Positions 23,014-30,393 of a stretch of DNA of 35,156 bases are shown piece by piece (position 1 is the stretch's first letter; each line of letters starts with the position of its first letter). Below the pieces are notes generated by a model, which searched no databases, was not told the DNA's origin, and saw nothing but the letters and a program-made list of their open reading frames with translations. The stretch is from an uncultured Eubacteriales bacterium (GTDB taxonomy: Bacteria > Bacillota > Clostridia > Christensenellales > CAG-917): NCBI GenBank assembly GCA_900549225.1, contig URNP01000014.1, positions 1 through 35,156 of the forward strand, in the 5' to 3' direction. Both the position numbers and the translations under genes were made by a program.

Positions 23014-23434
23014 ATCCCTCAAATACGAGCATCTCAAGCAAATGGCTGAGATTGAACGCGAAGCGTTCGACCAGCCTTGGAACGAGCGTATGTTCATTCC
23101 CGAGGTCGAGGACGAAAACGCGTATTATCTCGTCGGCGTAAGGGGCGACGAAGTGATTTGCTACGGCGGTTTTCACAAAGTGCTTGACGAAGCGCATATA
23201 ACGAATATAGCGGTGAAATCCACCGAAAGAGGCAGAGGTATCGGCAAGTTGCTGATGAGCGAACTCATTTCTAGGGCAAAACTGCTCGGAATCAAGTTTA
23301 TGACTCTCGAAGTGCGCGACAACAATGAGCCTGCTATCCGCTTGTACAAAAGTTTCGGTTTCAAAGTCGAAGGAGTGCGAAAGAGGTATTACAACAACGT
23401 TCGCGACGCCTTGATTATGTGGCTCGCAATTTAG
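23003..23434 (+). CDS. rimI: Ribosomal-protein-alanine N-acetyltransferase RimI (GNAT)
   Basis: 143-residue GNAT acetyltransferase; RimI acetylates the N-terminus of ribosomal protein S18. Seen: DEAHITNIAVKSTERGRGIGKLL, the acetyl-CoA pyrophosphate-binding motif A, and LEVRDNNEPAIRLYKSFGF, typical of RimI. Overlaps tsaB upstream and the hydrolase gene downstream. The tsaB-rimI linkage is widespread in Firmicutes. Confidence 0.93.
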   Translation: MKFESLKYEHLKQMAEIEREAFDQPWNERMFIPEVEDENAYYLVGVRGDEVICYGGFHKVLDEAHITNIAVKSTERGRGIGKLLMSELISRAKLLGIKFMTLEVRDNNEPAIRLYKSFGFKVEGVRKRYYNNVRDALIMWLAI

Positions 23435-24255
23435 GAGAGCGCACGGAAAACGACGAAATTCTTTGCAAAACGCACTCCGCAGAGGGCGAAAATCGGCAGA
23501 ATTATCTTGAAAACCTTTATGGTTTCAAGAGAAAATTTGCCGTTGTAAACGGTTTGAATACGTCGTATTTTGACGTCGGACAAGGCGAAAATACGCTGAT
23601 TTTTCTTCACGGGTGGGGCTCTGACGCTACCGCCTTTTTCTATACCGTTTCAAAACTGTGCGCAAAATACCGCATAATCGCGTTGGATTTTGCAGGTTTC
23701 GGACGGAGTGACAATCCACCGAGCAGTTATACCGTAGCGGATTATGCGCTTGACGTCGTCACGCTTTTGGACGTTTTGGGCGTTCAAAAAGCTGTGTTTG
23801 TCGGACATTCGTTCGGCACGAGAGTCGCAATCGAGATTGCGGTTTTTTATCCTAAAATCGTTCAAGGACTTGTCATCGTTGACGGTGCAGGGATTAAACC
23901 TCGCAGAAAACCGAGTTATTATCTCAAAGTGCTTGCGCACAAAATCCTCAAACGGCTTGGTAAAAAAGGACTTAAAGGTTCGAGCGATTACAGCGCGCTT
24001 TCCGAGGAGATGAAAAAGGTTTTCGTCAACGTCGTAAACTACGACCAAAAACCGATTTTGAATCGCATCGCGTGTCCGTGCGCCGTGTTTTGGGGCAAGC
24101 AAGACGAAGAAACGCCGCGGTATATGTACGAGTGTTTTTTGAAAAACGTCAAAGGCGCGCAGGGATTTTTGCTTGACGGGGGTCATTTTGCCTTCGTGCA
24201 AGACAGACTGACGTTCTCACTGATTCTCGAGGCGTATTTGCAAGAAATTCTGTGA
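23419..24255 (+). CDS. Alpha/beta hydrolase
   Basis: 278 residues from a GTG at 23419 that overlaps rimI; no better start lies within the next 35 codons, and a GGAG sits just after the GTG, so the true start is unsure (the conserved fold begins near residue 42). Nucleophile elbow VGHSFGTR with Ser131, oxyanion HGWGSD at 64-69, and a late acidic residue and histidine (GKQDEE, DGGHFAF) complete a likely triad. No signal peptide. Substrate unknown. Last gene of the riboswitch operon by position. Confidence 0.87.
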   Translation: MARNLGERTENDEILCKTHSAEGENRQNYLENLYGFKRKFAVVNGLNTSYFDVGQGENTLIFLHGWGSDATAFFYTVSKLCAKYRIIALDFAGFGRSDNPPSSYTVADYALDVVTLLDVLGVQKAVFVGHSFGTRVAIEIAVFYPKIVQGLVIVDGAGIKPRRKPSYYLKVLAHKILKRLGKKGLKGSSDYSALSEEMKKVFVNVVNYDQKPILNRIACPCAVFWGKQDEETPRYMYECFLKNVKGAQGFLLDGGHFAFVQDRLTFSLILEAYLQEIL

Positions 24256-24280
24256 TTTTGCTTTGTCCTGAATTATTTCT

Positions 24281-24296
24281 ATGTTTCATGAAACAT
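24281..24296. other. Perfect 16-base palindrome
   Basis: ATGTTTCATGAAACAT is its own reverse complement. It resembles the ParB site parS without the central CG. It lies between the hydrolase and the MurF-like gene and could be an operator or the top of a hairpin. Confidence 0.6.
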
Positions 24297-24306
24297 TATT
24301 TTTCAA

Positions 24307-24333
24307 AAAAAACGACCTTTCAGAGCGTTTTTT
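24307..24333. terminator. Rho-independent-like terminator after the t6A operon
   Basis: AAAAAACG (24307-24314) pairs with CGTTTTTT (24326-24333) around an 11-base loop. The stem is AT-rich and weak, but A/T runs on both sides are typical. Confidence 0.5.
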
Positions 24334-24392
24334 GACGCTTTCACACAAAAAATCCGCCACGCATATCTTATACGAATAAAAGCGAGGTGCGT

Positions 24393-25991
24393 ATGACGCT
24401 TGTGCGAGGCGATTGGTTTTATATCCTTTTGGTGCTGATAGACAGTTTCTTTATGACGAGGCCGTACTTGTACGCCGTGCAGAACGACAATTATCGCATA
24501 AGCGAGATATTCAAAAACAAAAGACTACGGTTCGTTTATCTCATCGACGTTGTTACGGTGATAATTTTTTCGGGAATTTGGCTGGTTTTTTGGGTTTTGA
24601 ACGCAAAAGCGTTTTGGGGATTCCTGATTGCGCTGTTTTTCTTCATTGCGGAATTTGCAATGTACTTTATGGAAGACTTGCCCGACCGCAAAAAACCGCT
24701 GAAATACACCAAAAGAGCGGTCAGATGCTTGCTTTTCGATACGTGCGCCGCAACGGCGATCGTTACCGTCGCGCTTGCAATCGGCACGGCAAGGATCGAG
24801 GACTCGTATTTCAGATATCTGATATTCTTTGCGTTTCCGCTCGTATATCCGTTGATTTTTATCATTTCGACGTCGTTTATCAACGTTTTTGAAAAGATAA
24901 ACAACTCAAGATACGAAAATCGCGCAATGAGAAGGCTCGACAGGGACGATTTGATAAAAATCGCAATCACGGGCAGTTGCGGGAAAACTTCCGTGAAAAA
25001 CTTTTTGAGCGCTATTTTGTCGCAAAAATATAACGTGCTTGCAACGCCGATGAGTTACAACACGCCGATGGGAATCTCAAAAACCGTCGATATGCTCGAC
25101 GATACGCACGAGATTTTTATTGCGGAATTCGGCGCGCGACGAGTGGGTGATATCAAAAAACTTATGAAAATGGTCAAACCGCAATACACGATATTGACGG
25201 GAATCAATTCGCAACACTTGAAAACTTTTAAGAGTGAAGAGAATATCAGACGTGAAAAATGCCGTATTCTCGACGTCGAGGACGGTGTGTGTGTCATAAA
25301 CGCCGAACTCAAAAATATAACCGAAAGCGTATTGCTATCCAAAAAAGTTATTCCCGAAACGATTTATGCAGGAATTGACGAAAATTCGGATATTTATGCA
25401 AAAAATTTGTCCGTCGACAGCAAGGGAAGCGAGTTCGATATCGTCCTAGGCGACGACACGTACCGGGCAAGAACGAGAATTTTGGGGATACACAACGTGC
25501 AAAACATTATGCTTGCCGTTGCAATGGCGGTGAAACTCGGTGTGGGGATGCCGCTCATTTTGAACGCAATCGAGAATTTGCAGCCTGTTGCTCATCGTCA
25601 GCAACTCATCGAAGGCAACGGAGTGAATATCATTGACGATAGTTTCAACTCAAATCCCGACGGTGCAAAATTTGCACTTATGACGCTTGCTATGTTCGAC
25701 ACGCGCAAAGTGGTTATGACCCCGGGACTCGTCGAACTCGGAGATAGGGAAGCGGAAGAAAACAGAATCCTCGGCAAAAGAATCGCAGAAGTTGCCGACG
25801 TCGTTTTGCTCGTAGGCGGCGAGCGCACCGAGCCGATTATCAGGGCGATAAGGGAGTGCGAGTTCGGCGGGGAAATCAAGCGTTACGGCTCGCTTGCGGC
25901 GTGTGAAAAGGACTTCGTCAATACGCTCAAACTCGGAGATACGCTCTTGATTCTCAACGACTTGCCCGACATCTACGAGGACTTGAAATAG
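24393..25991 (+). CDS. MurF-like Mur ligase with an N-terminal membrane domain
   Basis: 532 residues from the ATG at 24393, preceded by GAGG. Residues 1-~165 have about five hydrophobic segments (near 9-25, 47-69, 73-93, 112-133, 142-164), not normally part of MurF. The rest is a Mur ligase: Walker A TGSCGKTS at 193-200, the SYNTPMGI block, AEFGAR, TGINSQHLKTF, then HNVQNIMLAVAMA and DDSFNSNPDG. MurF adds D-Ala-D-Ala to UDP-MurNAc-tripeptide. The neighbouring ddl makes that dipeptide, which supports MurF identity, but no UDP-MurNAc-specific N-domain was recognised, so another Mur-type ligase is possible. Confidence 0.85.
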   Translation: MTLVRGDWFYILLVLIDSFFMTRPYLYAVQNDNYRISEIFKNKRLRFVYLIDVVTVIIFSGIWLVFWVLNAKAFWGFLIALFFFIAEFAMYFMEDLPDRKKPLKYTKRAVRCLLFDTCAATAIVTVALAIGTARIEDSYFRYLIFFAFPLVYPLIFIISTSFINVFEKINNSRYENRAMRRLDRDDLIKIAITGSCGKTSVKNFLSAILSQKYNVLATPMSYNTPMGISKTVDMLDDTHEIFIAEFGARRVGDIKKLMKMVKPQYTILTGINSQHLKTFKSEENIRREKCRILDVEDGVCVINAELKNITESVLLSKKVIPETIYAGIDENSDIYAKNLSVDSKGSEFDIVLGDDTYRARTRILGIHNVQNIMLAVAMAVKLGVGMPLILNAIENLQPVAHRQQLIEGNGVNIIDDSFNSNPDGAKFALMTLAMFDTRKVVMTPGLVELGDREAEENRILGKRIAEVADVVLLVGGERTEPIIRAIRECEFGGEIKRYGSLAACEKDFVNTLKLGDTLLILNDLPDIYEDLK

Positions 25992-26003
25992 CCGATTTTT
26001 GTC

Positions 26004-26119
26004 AAAAGTATTCGATAAAAATGCAATTATGAGAATAATTTATTCTAAAAATCGCGTTTTTCAAGAATACTTTTATGATTATATCATACAAAATGTAATC
26101 TTTTATACAATCGTATGAT
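26004..26119. other. Nested inverted repeats upstream of ddl
   Basis: AAAAGTATTC (26004-26013) pairs with GAATACTTTT (26065-26074); inside it is the palindrome AGAATAA-T-TTATTCT (26032-26046). A second pair, ATCATAC (26083-26089) / GTATGAT (26113-26119), follows. The 230-base AT-rich gap has no gene. This may be a regulator-binding region for ddl. Confidence 0.55.
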
Positions 26120-26221
26120 TTTGCTGTTTCGCTTGATTTCGGAGATTTTTCGCGCATGATTTTTGCACTTGAGAAGAGACTTCGTCATATTATGGAGAGA
26201 TAAAATTTCGAGGTGAATGGA

Positions 26222-27343
26222 ATGAAAAAGAAAGTCGCGCTTATTTTCGGAGGAAGGTCGCTCGAAAGAGATATTTCCGTCATAACCGCAATGCAGACGC
26301 TTGCAAATATCGACGTTTCAAAATACGAGGTTGAATGTATCTATGCGCTCGACGGAGATTTTTACGCAAAGAAACTCGATTCGATAAAACGCTTTGCGCC
26401 CTTCGTGCATAGCGAGCATGTCAAAGTTTTTTTGATAAAGGGAGAGTTTTATTCGCTTAAGAAAAGCAAACTCGTCAGATTCTTCAAGCCCGATGTCGCA
26501 CTACTTTGCTGTCACGGCGGTGAGGGAGAAAACGGAATTGTGCAAGCGCTGTTGGAGTATAACGGGATTGCCTATACCTCATGCGACGTTTTGCGTTCGG
26601 CGTGCCTTATGGATAAGGCGCTTTCTAAACGACTGTTTGAGAGTCTGCTGCTCAACGTGCTTCCGTACGAAATCGTGCTTAAAAGCGAATTTGAAAACGA
26701 CAAGCAAAAGACGCTCGAAAGGCTTGAAAATCTTATCGGTTATCCTATGATAGTCAAACCCTCGTCGCAAGGGAGCAGTATCGGCATCGAGGTGGCAAAA
26801 TGCAGAGAAGAACTAGATTTTGCACTGCAAGTCGCGGCGAAATACGACTCTAAAATCGTTGTGGAGCAAAAACTCGAGGATTTTGTCGAGGTCAATTGCG
26901 CCGCTTACCAAAAAGAGGGCAAAATCGTGCTTTCTGACACTGAACAGCCTTGCTCGAAGAGCGATTTTCTCACGTTTTCGGACAAGTATTCGGGCGGAAA
27001 GATGAGTGCATGTTCGCATATCGTGCCTGCGCCGATCGGATCGCTCGAATTGATCGTGAAGGCAAACACGCAAAGATTGTATTACGAACTCGGTCTGTTC
27101 GGCGTGGTGAGAGTGGATTATCTCGTGGATACCAAGCGCAACAAGGTCTACGTCAACGAAATCAACACGATTCCCGGCTCTATGGCGTTTTATCTGTTTA
27201 AGGGCGTGGGAGTGAGTTTCAAGGCGCTAGTAGGCGACCTTATAGAAGAGGCAATTTCAAGAAAATCGCACGCAATAAGAACGGACGTTTTTGTATCCGA
27301 CGTGCTCAAAAACTTTTCGTGCGGCGCAAAACTCGGCAAATAA
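26222..27343 (+). CDS. ddl: D-alanine--D-alanine ligase
   Basis: ATP-grasp ligase producing D-Ala-D-Ala for peptidoglycan. 373 residues from the ATG at 26222; CGAGGTG six bases upstream decides this over an in-frame GTG within the site. Seen: FGGRSLERDISVITA at the N-terminus, CCHGGEGENG at 97-105 (the usual GEDG is changed to GENG), KPSSQGSSIGI, and RVDYLV ... VYVNEINTIPGSM. Full length. Next to the MurF-like gene. Substrate preference for D-Ala over D-Lac or D-Ser cannot be judged by eye. Confidence 0.93.
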   Translation: MKKKVALIFGGRSLERDISVITAMQTLANIDVSKYEVECIYALDGDFYAKKLDSIKRFAPFVHSEHVKVFLIKGEFYSLKKSKLVRFFKPDVALLCCHGGEGENGIVQALLEYNGIAYTSCDVLRSACLMDKALSKRLFESLLLNVLPYEIVLKSEFENDKQKTLERLENLIGYPMIVKPSSQGSSIGIEVAKCREELDFALQVAAKYDSKIVVEQKLEDFVEVNCAAYQKEGKIVLSDTEQPCSKSDFLTFSDKYSGGKMSACSHIVPAPIGSLELIVKANTQRLYYELGLFGVVRVDYLVDTKRNKVYVNEINTIPGSMAFYLFKGVGVSFKALVGDLIEEAISRKSHAIRTDVFVSDVLKNFSCGAKLGK

Positions 27344-27392
27344 GCGAATCGGTCGGTTGTTGCAAGTTGTTTTTGCTTTTGCATGGATGGCG

Positions 27393-27416
27393 TTTATACA
27401 AAACCGTTTGTATAAA
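27393..27416. other. Perfect 10-base inverted repeat with 4-base centre
   Basis: TTTATACAAA (27393-27402), ACCG, TTTGTATAAA (27407-27416). No T-run follows. It lies 50 bases after ddl. A related but imperfect TTATACAATCGTATGA occurs upstream of ddl at about 26103-26118, so the same DNA-binding protein might recognise both. Confidence 0.65.
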
Positions 27417-27502
27417 TATGCAGTTTGAAGTGCGAAAGCGCCAAGTAATACGCTTCTCTTAGAATAATTGAATCATAACTCAAATTTAATCGGTTAGAAT
27501 AG

Positions 27503-27532
27503 CGAAAAAGCACCTCAAACAGTGCTTTTTCG
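27503..27532. terminator. Bidirectional Rho-independent terminator
   Basis: CGAAAAAGCAC (27503-27513) pairs perfectly with GTGCTTTTTCG (27522-27532) around an 8-base loop. It lies between convergent ddl and the membrane-protein gene and probably serves both. Confidence 0.9.
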
Positions 27533-27561
27533 TTTGTATTGCGCATATCGTTTTGCATTTA

Positions 27562-28473
27562 TTACTCTTGTTCTTTTGCTTCTTGTTCGACCTTGTCGGG
27601 CTTTGCGAAGATGACGTTGTCGCCGACGATTTTTATCTCGTTTACGGCGCCTTTGCGTGCGTCTTCGGGCAGATAAATTTTCACTTGCTTTTCAACGTCG
27701 AAATCCTTGAACATAAAGAAGAAAAGTTTTTTTATCGTCGTGTCGTCGAATTTGGGTGCAGGGGATTCGGTGAGAGTGATGACGCCGTCCTTCGTGCGTG
27801 TTTTGACGACTTGATTTTCGTATTTGACGTAATAATCGTAGGTGACGAAGCCGAGTTTGTCGGCGTCTTCCGCACCGACGTAGATTATGACGGCTTGCTT
27901 TTCCTTGAAGTCGATATTTATCGTGTTGACGTTTTTATCTCCGACGTTCTGACCTTGAATTGCGTCTTTGAGGTTGACCACGTGCATCGGGTCGGTCATA
28001 TAGCCGCTCTCTTTCATAAACGCCGCCGTGTCGTTGACCCAAGTGTCGCGATTGATGCTGCCAAGAGCCGCCGATATAATCGTGAACACTGCGCCGAGCG
28101 CGATTACGCCGAGAGATATATTGGAGAGGGTGAAATAGTCCTTGAAAGACTTTTTGCCGTCGTTGACGACGGTTTTTTCTTCTTTTTCGGGCTTATCGGG
28201 GAATTTCCAACCCATTTTTTTGTTGTAGAAAGCGTAATACTTCTTGTAAGCGGGGATAAGGGCGAGTCCTACGCCGAGGCACAAAGTGCCCGCGCCTGCC
28301 AAAATCAGAAATATCATCGAACTTTTGAACGCAAAAAGGGAAGCGATTGCGTAAAACCACAAAAGCAGGCAACCCGAAAACAGAGCGACCATTGCCGCTA
28401 TCATAAGGACGAAGGGAATGTTGATGCCCACTCTCTTCCAAAAACCGTTTTTTTGAGTTGCGATGCGCTTCAT
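27562..28473 (-). CDS. Hypothetical multi-pass membrane protein with a C-terminal soluble domain
   Basis: Not recognised. 303 residues: four hydrophobic segments near 17-35, 36-50, 53-75 and 117-139 with a charged loop between the third and fourth, then a 160-residue soluble part rich in short strands (two or three stretches like VNTINIDFKEKQAVIIYVG, FVTYDYYVKYENQVVKT and KIVGDNVIFAKP), ending in an acidic/lysine tail. By the positive-inside rule the C-terminal domain may be outside. No Shine-Dalgarno sequence precedes the ATG; its promoter predicts a leaderless mRNA. Confidence 0.8.
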   Translation of the reverse strand: MKRIATQKNGFWKRVGINIPFVLMIAAMVALFSGCLLLWFYAIASLFAFKSSMIFLILAGAGTLCLGVGLALIPAYKKYYAFYNKKMGWKFPDKPEKEEKTVVNDGKKSFKDYFTLSNISLGVIALGAVFTIISAALGSINRDTWVNDTAAFMKESGYMTDPMHVVNLKDAIQGQNVGDKNVNTINIDFKEKQAVIIYVGAEDADKLGFVTYDYYVKYENQVVKTRTKDGVITLTESPAPKFDDTTIKKLFFFMFKDFDVEKQVKIYLPEDARKGAVNEIKIVGDNVIFAKPDKVEQEAKEQE

Positions 28474-28480
28474 ACATTGT

Positions 28481-28508
28481 ATTATAGCATCGGAAATTTT
28501 CTTGTCAA
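28481..28508 (-). promoter_or_regulatory. Consensus promoter of the membrane-protein gene, leaderless
   Basis: On the minus strand TTGACA (28508-28503), 16 bases, TATAAT (28486-28481), then seven bases to the ATG at 28473. Both hexamers are perfect. The start of transcription should fall at or one base before the start codon. Confidence 0.8.
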
Positions 28509-28783
28509 AGAAAAGTTGAATAAATAGGCTTGATTTTAAACTTCAAAGCCGCATTTCAGATCGTTTGCGCTTGATTTTGCACAATACCGTTTTGATTTTG
28601 CCTCGTTGAATACTTGCAAGAAAAAATACTCTTCGGTAAAAATCCGTTCTAAAACTTTTTTGCGGAAAATAGAATTGAGGTGAGCGTGCAGAAGGAATAA
28701 AACGAAAAAGAAGAAAATACGACTTTTCGCGACATAATTTCTTCAATTTTTCCCTCGTGCATTGCATATAATCGGGGTAGTCA
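28509..28783. other. Divergent intergenic stretch without a gene
   Basis: The 310 bases 28474-28783 separate the divergent membrane-protein and deacetylase genes. Besides the minus-strand promoter, a TATAAT at 28767-28772 lies 11 bases before the deacetylase ATG, with only a poor -35. No hairpin of note, no repeat copy and no credible ORF were seen between. Confidence 0.5.
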
Positions 28784-29548
28784 ATGATTGTTACGGTGAA
28801 GAAAGCGAGCATTATCGGAGCGGTATCGTTGCTCATTGCCTTTGCGGTGCTTGCCGCGGCGGTGGGGGTGACGGACAGCGCAGGCGTGTATTTTTGCAAG
28901 AGTACGAGAAAAATACCCGTGTACGGCGTGGAAACCGACAAAAAGGTGATTGCGCTCACGTTTGACGCCGCCTGGGGCGCAGACAAAACGCAAGGAATAC
29001 TCGACGTTATGGAGCAATACGGCGCAAAAGGCACGTTTTTTCTCGTCGGGTTTTGGATCGACAAGTACGAAAAGGAAACCAAAGCCATTGCAGAGGCGGG
29101 ATTCGATATCGGGAACCACTCGAGAAATCACCTCAATATGCCAAAACTCAGCGAAAACGAGATAAAGAACGAAATCGAATACGTCAACGACAGAGTTTTC
29201 GATCTGACGGGCAAAAAACCGAAATATTTTCGTGCGCCGTTCGGGGATTACAGCAACAAACTGATGACCTCGCTCGAAGAACTGAATATGGTGGGCGTGC
29301 AGTGGTCGATCGATTCGCTCGATTGGAAAGGTCTTTCGGCAAAGCAGATTTACGAGCGGGTAGTGCCAAAGGCAAAGAGCGGAGATATCGTGCTTTTTCA
29401 CAACAACAGCGACCACGTTCTCGACGCACTGCCGCTCGTGCTTTCCGCGCTCAAAGGACAAGGATTTGAATTCGTAACCTTGTCGCAACTCGTGCATACG
29501 GAAGGCTACACGATAGATTCAAACGGAATACAACACAAAAACGCATAG
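28784..29548 (+). CDS. Polysaccharide deacetylase family protein (PdaB-like)
   Basis: 254 residues, NodB-type deacetylase of the kind used on spore cortex or cell-wall glycans. A single N-terminal hydrophobic segment (about 8-29) anchors or exports it. Asp61 in LTFDAAWG and the NHSRNH metal histidines (112, 116) are present, and RAPFGDYS follows near 157. The usual TFDDG is TFDAAWG, as in PdaB-type proteins, so one of the two aspartates is missing and activity may differ. GGGG lies 4-8 bases upstream of the ATG, but the nearest -10 would place the start of transcription after it. Confidence 0.88.
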   Translation: MIVTVKKASIIGAVSLLIAFAVLAAAVGVTDSAGVYFCKSTRKIPVYGVETDKKVIALTFDAAWGADKTQGILDVMEQYGAKGTFFLVGFWIDKYEKETKAIAEAGFDIGNHSRNHLNMPKLSENEIKNEIEYVNDRVFDLTGKKPKYFRAPFGDYSNKLMTSLEELNMVGVQWSIDSLDWKGLSAKQIYERVVPKAKSGDIVLFHNNSDHVLDALPLVLSALKGQGFEFVTLSQLVHTEGYTIDSNGIQHKNA

Positions 29549-29564
29549 ACGCACAGGAGGACAT

Positions 29565-30194
29565 ATGAGTTATCAGCAAATGCAAAACAACAAGGTTTAC
29601 CTTTCGGGACAAATTGCGAGCGCGCCGGAGTTTTCTCACGAAATTATGGGCGAAAACTTCTACGATCTGACGATTTCGGTTGCGAGATTGTCGGGGCAAC
29701 ACGACTTGATTCCCATCACCGTGAGCGATAGGCTTATGGAGGGGGTAGACTTTGAAATCGGCAATCTAATCGGGTTGATCGGACAATTTAGGAGTTACAA
29801 CAAGATCGTTGACGGAAAGAGCAAACTCGTTCTTCGAGTGTTTGTGAGAGAGATTTGCGAGTGCGACGAAAAGTCGCCAAACCTCATCGAAATCGAGGGC
29901 TACGTTTGCAAGCAACCCGTATACAGAACCACACCTTTCAAGAGGGAAATCGCAGATTTGCTCGTTGCGGTGAACCGCGCCTACAACAAGTCCGACTATA
30001 TCCCTGCGATTGCGTGGGGGAGAAACGCGCGCTACGCCTCGACTTTCCGCGTTGGCGAAAAGATCCATCTCGTGGGCAGAATCCAATCGAGAATATATCA
30101 AAAAGCGCTCGACGACGGCACTGTCGAAGAGCGAGTCGCCTACGAGGTGTCGATAACCAAGTTTGACGCCGTATCCGAAGAAATGGCAGAATAA
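29565..30194 (+). CDS. Single-stranded DNA-binding-like protein with two OB folds
   Basis: 209 residues with two OB-fold SSB-like halves: about 1-105 (NNKVYLSGQIASAPEFSHE ...) and 108-205 (NLIEIEGYVCKQPVYRTTPFKREIADLLVAVNR ... YIPAIAWGRNARYA ... LVGRIQSR). The second half looks closer to canonical SSB; the first is diverged. The acidic, DxxIPF-type tail that recruits partners in true SSB is absent. CAGGAGGACAT precedes the ATG and it follows the deacetylase by 16 bases. A role beside the main SSB is likely but unproven. Confidence 0.85.
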   Translation: MSYQQMQNNKVYLSGQIASAPEFSHEIMGENFYDLTISVARLSGQHDLIPITVSDRLMEGVDFEIGNLIGLIGQFRSYNKIVDGKSKLVLRVFVREICECDEKSPNLIEIEGYVCKQPVYRTTPFKREIADLLVAVNRAYNKSDYIPAIAWGRNARYASTFRVGEKIHLVGRIQSRIYQKALDDGTVEERVAYEVSITKFDAVSEEMAE

Positions 30195-30260
30195 AAAACG
30201 CTTTGCGTTTTGCAAACTAAAATATATCGAAATTAACTGCGCCGCAAAGCGCAGTTTTTT
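30195..30260 (+). terminator. Two consecutive terminator hairpins
   Basis: AAAACGC (30195-30201) / GCGTTTT (30205-30211) directly after the stop, then the stronger AACTGCGC (30235-30242) / GCGCAGTT (30249-30256) with T-run to 30260. Confidence 0.85.
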
Positions 30261-30331
30261 CGTGCCGTTTTGCGCAAATCGTTAAGTTGCCTTATTTGTG
30301 AGTTTTTGCGCTATTTTTGCGAGATAACCTA

Positions 30332-30360
30332 TTTACAAGTCGCGCCTTTATTGATATAAT
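30332..30360 (+). promoter_or_regulatory. Promoter of the alpha-galactosidase gene
   Basis: TTTACA (30332-30337), 17-base spacer, TATAAT (30355-30360). Predicted start near 30367 leaves a 27-base leader with CGGGGGAA before the ATG. No operator or catabolite-repression site was evident. Confidence 0.8.
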
Positions 30361-30393
30361 AAATTATCCTATGTTATATATTCGGGGGAATTT

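Noticed and set aside
24281..24296. Possible ParB parS site (TGTTTC-ATGAAACA)
   Set aside because: The consensus has a central CG; its loss changes half-site spacing by two bases. There is no parAB nearby. Kept only as a palindrome.
28767..28772. Leaderless or sporulation-sigma promoter for the deacetylase
   Set aside because: The -10 CATATAAT is tempting for SigE, but no matching -35 is at the right spacing, and the predicted leader would be about five bases with an ambiguous GGGG.
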